A stretch of 64,000 bases of DNA from Odontesthes bonariensis (lineage: Eukaryota; Chordata; Actinopteri; Atheriniformes; Atherinopsidae), in contig NC_134509.1 of the NCBI RefSeq assembly GCF_027942865.1, positions 27,028,697-27,092,696 on the forward strand, in the 5' to 3' direction. Under the pieces are notes generated by a model, which saw only the letters and a list, made by a program, of their open reading frames with translations, was not told the DNA's origin and did no database searches. Position numbers and translations under genes: made by a program. The stretch's first letter is position 1. Each line of letters begins with the position of its first letter. This document shows, one piece after another, positions 59,201 through 64,000 of this stretch.

Positions 59201-61885
59201 ACACAAGCTGAAAATAATTTCTTAGTCTGCCTTCAAATGTCTGCAGCAGAATTACACCCTTGGTCAGTCAAGCAAGTTTTAGACTTTTCTCTTTGGCTGT
59301 TGCTATTTTGCAATGTTTGGCGTCATGCTTGTAGCCTGCCACGTGAGCCGAAGGGCAGCACCTTCTTAGTACAATCGCACACTGAGACCCCGCTTTTGAT
59401 TACAACAGAGAAAAAAAACAAACATTTGAATGTGTTTTTCCACTTCAAAATAGCTGATGCTGACACATGCTGGGGGTGCAACGCACTTTTCGCCACCATA
59501 TTGACAATAAATCAAAGATTATAGTTAGTTTTTCCACAATATTATCTGGATACTGGCAGCCCAGAGCTCACATGTGTAATTGACTTAATTAACAAAGCTC
59601 AGAAGTTCCATATGAATGGGACAGAACATCTGAACTATAGATCAGAAAGGTTTGGTCACTTTGAAGTACTTAAAACCTTTATCATGAAAGGATATATCTT
59701 CTTTTTCTTGAAGTGGGGTTGTGTGAAGTTGAAGTTCTCACGAGAAGTCGGTGTCTTACCTGCAGAAGATGGCAGTCAGTGACAGATAGACATTACCTCG
59801 CATTTTCTTACTCTTTCCAAGGTGTAGCTTTTAATTCTCATATATACTGGATACTTTGAGACGACCAGAAACAACCAATAGGGGTGCAGTTAAAGGGCCA
59901 GATAAAATAAGCTACATATTTGAGTTGCATAAACATTATTCAAATGAGGTGTTGAATGATGTTTTAGCTTAATTTCTCTCCCAAATTACAGTCATCTCTT
60001 AATATACTTCCATCTAAGCATTGCATAATTAATCATGTATTAACTGTTAAGTATTGGCTTCATTGAAGCATATCTACGTCTGTACAAACTGTAGCAAAGA
60101 AGCAACTATTCACATCTAATTAGTATGAAATACATCATTCATACGGATTGACTGTAGGTTACACATTAAGATAAAATACACTGTTTTTAGCTGTTCTCAA
60201 AATATGCTACGATGACGTGGTTGACGCAAGAAAATCAAGCTAAATATTCAACAGCATTTCTGTTACAGTGAGAAATATTTAAGACGCTTAATAAAAAGTC
60301 TTTAAATCGTGTTGCTCGGATCATTGTGTAACTATCAAGGTCAGCTCATTTGTTAGTTTTTGTAAAAACAAGTATTGAAGAAAACCCAAAAACATCGGTC
60401 TACCTTCTATCTGTCTATCTGTCTTTCAGTGTTAACACCAGAGGGAGCCAAATACCGAAGTGTTCACATTGTACACATTACTGTCTGACCGCATGGCTTT
60501 TGTTGAAATTCACAAAGGCTGACTGACTTGCTTTTCCCGACACTTTTCACTGTAAGAAGTCAGTACCTCGAGTGCAACAAGGTTTTTTGAAAAGAAAATA
60601 ATGACAAATGAGCCAAGTTGAGCTGTTAATCACCCTGGTGTGAAAGCAGCGAAGAGATACTGGGTACAGATTCTTCATTGTTTATTTCACCCCATAAATG
60701 TCAAAGACCTTGTCAGTGTGGGCTTATTTGTTCCATTTGCAGTTGGCGTGTTATGACCAGGCCAAGCAGCTGGTGTTGGGAACAGGCATGATGGGAGATA
60801 ACATGCTCACACACTTTTTTTCCAGCTTCATTGCTGTAAGTATCTGGATTTGTTTGTGCAGTGACTCAGTCAGTGTCAGGTTTACAAGGCTCCTTTGTCC
60901 CCTCATCACAGCTTGTGTGAACTGTTCCTCTGCAGGGAGGCTGTGCTACGTTCCTGTGTCAACCTCTAGATGTGCTGAAGACGAGGCTGATGAGCTCAAA
61001 AGGAGAGTACACAGTGAGTGGATCTCTCCTAATTTATTTTTTTATCCCATCAAATCCTGCCTTCTTTTCTTTTTTTGATTATCCATCTTTGTTTGTTGCA
61101 GTTCACTTTAACACAGTTTACCTCTCTCTTCAGGGGGTGACCCATTGCTTACGGGAAACTGCGAGGCTGGGTCCAATGGCATTCTACAAGGTAAAAAAAA
61201 AAATGCAGTCCTGCAAACAATAAACTCCTTGCTTGGAGCAGAGTAGGAAAAGTAAAGTCACCTGCTTTATAAAAACTCATTCGGGCCCTGGGGTAACACG
61301 TACGGTACCATTATACTGCATCTTAGAATTTGTATACTTCTATTGTTTCCTACTGGAAACTGTTGTAAATACAGTTCACACAGCCTGAAGTAACACTCTC
61401 AAAGTTAAGAACACACAATTTAAAGGAAGTTATTTGATCTGAGGTATCTACATCTAGTTCAGAGGTCTATAGCACAAAGTTACCTACCGCATCAGTATTT
61501 AACAGAAGCTCCACCAGCTTACGTGCAGCAGTAGATTTTTCAATGCTTTAAGGTAGTGCAAACTTTCAAGATTGCTTTTTTTGGCTCAGAATTAAATTTA
61601 TAATCAAGAATTAGGAAATAACTTTTATTCATTTATGTAAGATGCTTAAAATATTTGACTGATAACATATTTTTTGATAAATGAGCTTCTTACACAGTAA
61701 TCATTCCAAGAAAAAGGAGAACTGACTGCAGTGAAATGGTGTAACTTAGCGAGTTCGGTGCATGGATGCAGAAATATGAACACATTTTGGATTTTTCAGG
61801 CTGATTCCACAATTAGTACATTGTCGGCATTCTTATATTTTTTTTAGACACTTCTACTGTAGGTAGAACTCCAACATCGCTGTGA

Positions 61886-61923
<38 letters not shown>

Positions 61924-62108
61924 GTATACTCTGCTCTGGGCATTACAATCAGTGCTTTGAGGTCTGTAAATGAACAAATCAGGATCTAATGCTCATTTTG
62001 TTTCAGGGTCTTGTTCCCGCTGGGATCCGCTTGATTCCTCACACAGTGCTCACCTTCATTTTCCTCGAGCAGCTCAAGAAAAACTTTGGCATCCGCATCG
62101 TGTCCTGA
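53259..62108 (+). CDS. slc25a10: Mitochondrial dicarboxylate carrier (11 coding exons)
   Basis: Inner-membrane carrier that exchanges malate and succinate for phosphate, sulfate or thiosulfate. Exons: 53259-53348, 56783-56902, 57964-58078, 58220-58268, 58378-58419, 58498-58541, 58636-58706, 60743-60835, 60936-61013, 61134-61190 and 62007-62108; 861 nt, 286 residues (human 287). Three carrier repeats are visible: PLDLIK near residue 25, PADMVN near 122, PLDVLK near 222. Strong family blocks include RWYFGGLASCGAACCTHPLD, GLSASLCRQMSYSLTRFAIY and AGGCATFLCQPLDVLKTRLM. All introns are GT-AG except the seventh (donor at 58707), which is GGACAG|GCAAGT, a GC-AG intron. The start at 53259 gives MTEKRMSRWYFGG, the expected length. 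A polyadenylation signal AATAAA lies at 62443-62448. Confidence 0.96.
56223..56261. repeat. Perfect 17-bp inverted repeat with 5-base loop
   Basis: ATAATTACCAAACTGCT, loop GTGAA, then AGCAGTTTGGTAATTAT. It lies in intron 1 of slc25a10. Function unknown; the stem is short for a microRNA precursor. Confidence 0.85.
58107..58128. repeat. Poly-C / CT tract
   Basis: A run of C with a few T in the short intron 3 of slc25a10, just upstream of the exon starting at 58220. Length polymorphism and assembly error are likely here. Confidence 0.85.
61884..61923. repeat. (AT)n and poly-T tract
   Basis: An AT dinucleotide run followed by a T run in the last intron of slc25a10, about 85 bp before the final acceptor. 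Confidence 0.9.
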
Positions 62109-64000
62109 GCTGCTTGTCGGCGTTGTTACAGGCCTCCATCATCAGTGTGCTCCTCATCATTTGAAAGAAAAGAAGGGAAGAAAGGAAACATGAATAGTTC
62201 ATTATTGGTGTTTCATGTCCTTACTTTTCTCCTTTTCCTCTACCTCTGCATTAGAAGTCAAAGTTACATGACTTTGGTTCAGTAGTACCAGCTTATGTCA
62301 GACCCCACTAAGTATAATCGTAAGAGTTAATTACTAATTTAGAGGTACTTCAATAAGCTTAATATAATGACATGTGTTGAGGTTAACTTTTAATGTTGAG
62401 TTAAGGCAGGCCTGGTCATCATTCATCTGCCATGTTGATGACAATAAATTTTGACTTTAACTAATTCTAAATCCAATGCTGTAACAAATTCTGCATTTAA
62501 CGTCACATAAAGCCTAATTCACCAGTGATGTGTGGTACCCTCAGAGCCCACACCAGTCTGAGTTATTGCAGAATGTTGCTTAAATGTGATCTCTTTGGTT
62601 GAGGTCAGACCAAGAGGGTGTTCGTCATTTAGCAGAGGCACAAAATGTACTCATTAAGGTTCAAACAAACACAGCAGGGCCTTTTCATCGGAATCCTTCT
62701 AACCAATCTAAGATATACCCCAAAGTTACTACTGAAACAACACTGAACAAGCTGTTATATATTGATACAGAAGTCATTCCCAGCTGTGCTGACCAAATAT
62801 CGTGTCGATCTTGTTGTATGCTTTATTGTAACCTGATGGATGTTTGACTGGAAATCAACCACTAACTGGTTAAGATATCAGTAACTTTTACCTGATGCTC
62901 CTGTATTTCATTCCACCGTCTTCATTTAAACTGGGAGAGAAGTGGACCGGGCTTGTTTGTGTCGAGCTTTTTTTAAGCGAGGAAGGAGTTAGTGGAGAAA
63001 CTGTGAAACAGAAAATGCAGATTGTTGAAATTCTTTTTTTTTTTTTTTTTTTTTTTTTCCCTGTTGCAGTGAAATTCTGTCTGACCATTTGATCTCTAAG
63101 ATTCCTGTTGAGAAGCCTGTAGAAAACTGCTGCATGTTACACGTGTCACATGTCCACCTGTCATGTTTCTTTTCGGTCTAGTCGTGTCAGACTTTATGAA
63201 TCAGAATGCTAACCTGTTTTACAAGGCACTTTATTGAAAAAAAGACAAACAACTCGAGCTGAAAAATAGAAACACATGCTGCAGTTTTAAATTTGAAGTG
63301 TTAATGGCTCCTGTTGAGGATGTTTTCCATGTGATTTATTGATCCTGTACTGTGCCTGCTCTGCCAACGGAGACCTTGTTAAGTCATTTTGCCTTTCAGT
63401 ATCTGTCCTGCAGGGGGCGGTGTTATAACATGTGAATTATCCTGATTTGTGCATCCCCTCTGTCCTCATCTCAGGATGAATTGGGGGAAAAAGAAAAATC
63501 TCAAAGCAGCTTCACATAATGACTACTTGCCTGCAGGTTCATATGTTCCTCATTAACATGTGATACTGTACTGTAACTCAGCTGTAATGTTGCTAATGAC
63601 TTTATATACAAACACAAAAATGAAACTGGAGGGACATTTTGGACTTGTAAACTACAATTTGTAGATCTTTAACTAATGATTTTGGAATTAAAGTACTAAT
63701 TGAAACTAATACTTTAGTAGACTTATTTTTTAAGCAAACGCACCTGCTATAAATCATACCACTTTTTTTTATGATAGAAGTTGTTTTTTTATGTTCATAA
63801 ATCAGCTGCGGACCATTTGTGCTGGTACATCTGTGCCATAATGACATAATGTCTTACTGCTTCTTCCTCACAGAGCACAATGACGCTGACTGTGATTGTG
63901 AATTAGATGTAACCTTCAAAGATCTGCTCTCATCAGCACAAGGACATAGTTTAATATCTTCACATCTACAATACTGACTTGAGAGCAGTACTTATTTTGC
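62109..64000 (+). other. slc25a10 3' UTR and downstream DNA
   Basis: 3' UTR to the AATAAA at 62443-62448, or longer. Beyond it, a poly-T run at 63031-63058 and a near-consensus CTCF core at 63407-63420 (CCTGCAGGGGGCGG, one mismatch). No further gene recognised up to the right edge. Confidence 0.5.

Overview
This is a 64 kb piece of a vertebrate nuclear genome, almost certainly a ray-finned (teleost) fish. The evidence is split genes with GT-AG introns and vertebrate family members, AT-rich non-coding DNA, and fish-type repeats: a tRNA-derived SINE family, a Rex1/CR1-like LINE, PIF/Harbinger, THAP/P-type and hAT-like DNA elements, a solo LTR, and a block of vertebrate telomere-type repeat. There is no bacterial or viral gene content. 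Exon coordinates were worked out by hand from splice signals, reading phase and remembered family sequence; no alignment or transcript was available.

Layout. 1-3.3 kb: 5' part of htra3 on the minus strand (IGFBP and Kazal modules plus most of the serine-protease domain; the PDZ end lies off the left edge). 4.8-6.5 kb: a decayed THAP-domain DNA transposon with long inverted ends. 7.06-21.3 kb: complete mycbpap on the minus strand, 18 coding exons, about 779 residues, with an interstitial telomeric repeat and an hAT-like MITE in its introns. 22.1-23.5 kb: a two-exon RASD-family (Dexras1/Rhes-like) small GTPase on the plus strand, head to head with mycbpap, TATA-driven, with an unusual 137-residue N-terminal extension and an altered switch-II motif. 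23.5-36.7 kb: gene-poor and repeat-rich, holding a solo LTR, a Harbinger element with a decayed Myb-like gene, a LINE split by a 655-bp foldback element at a TTAA site, and a GIMAP pseudogene.

36.7-45.3 kb: a small GIMAP (immune-associated GTPase) cluster. GIMAP-A is on the plus strand. GIMAP-B and GIMAP-C are on the minus strand and are almost identical only across their G-domain exon, which points to gene conversion. A decayed GIMAP 5' end lies at 40.55-40.79 kb. 46.95-47.6 kb: an intronless claudin on the plus strand. 53.3-62.1 kb: complete slc25a10 (mitochondrial dicarboxylate carrier) on the plus strand, 11 coding exons, 286 residues.

The genes do not form one pathway: extracellular protease, ciliary/sperm-tail protein, signalling GTPase, lymphoid GTPases, tight-junction protein and mitochondrial carrier. 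The most interesting points are the gene-conversion pattern and GC-AG intron in the GIMAP pair, the two consensus CTCF motifs in convergent orientation bracketing the GIMAP block, the altered RASD-like GTPase, and the TTAA foldback element. I found no clearly new molecular system.
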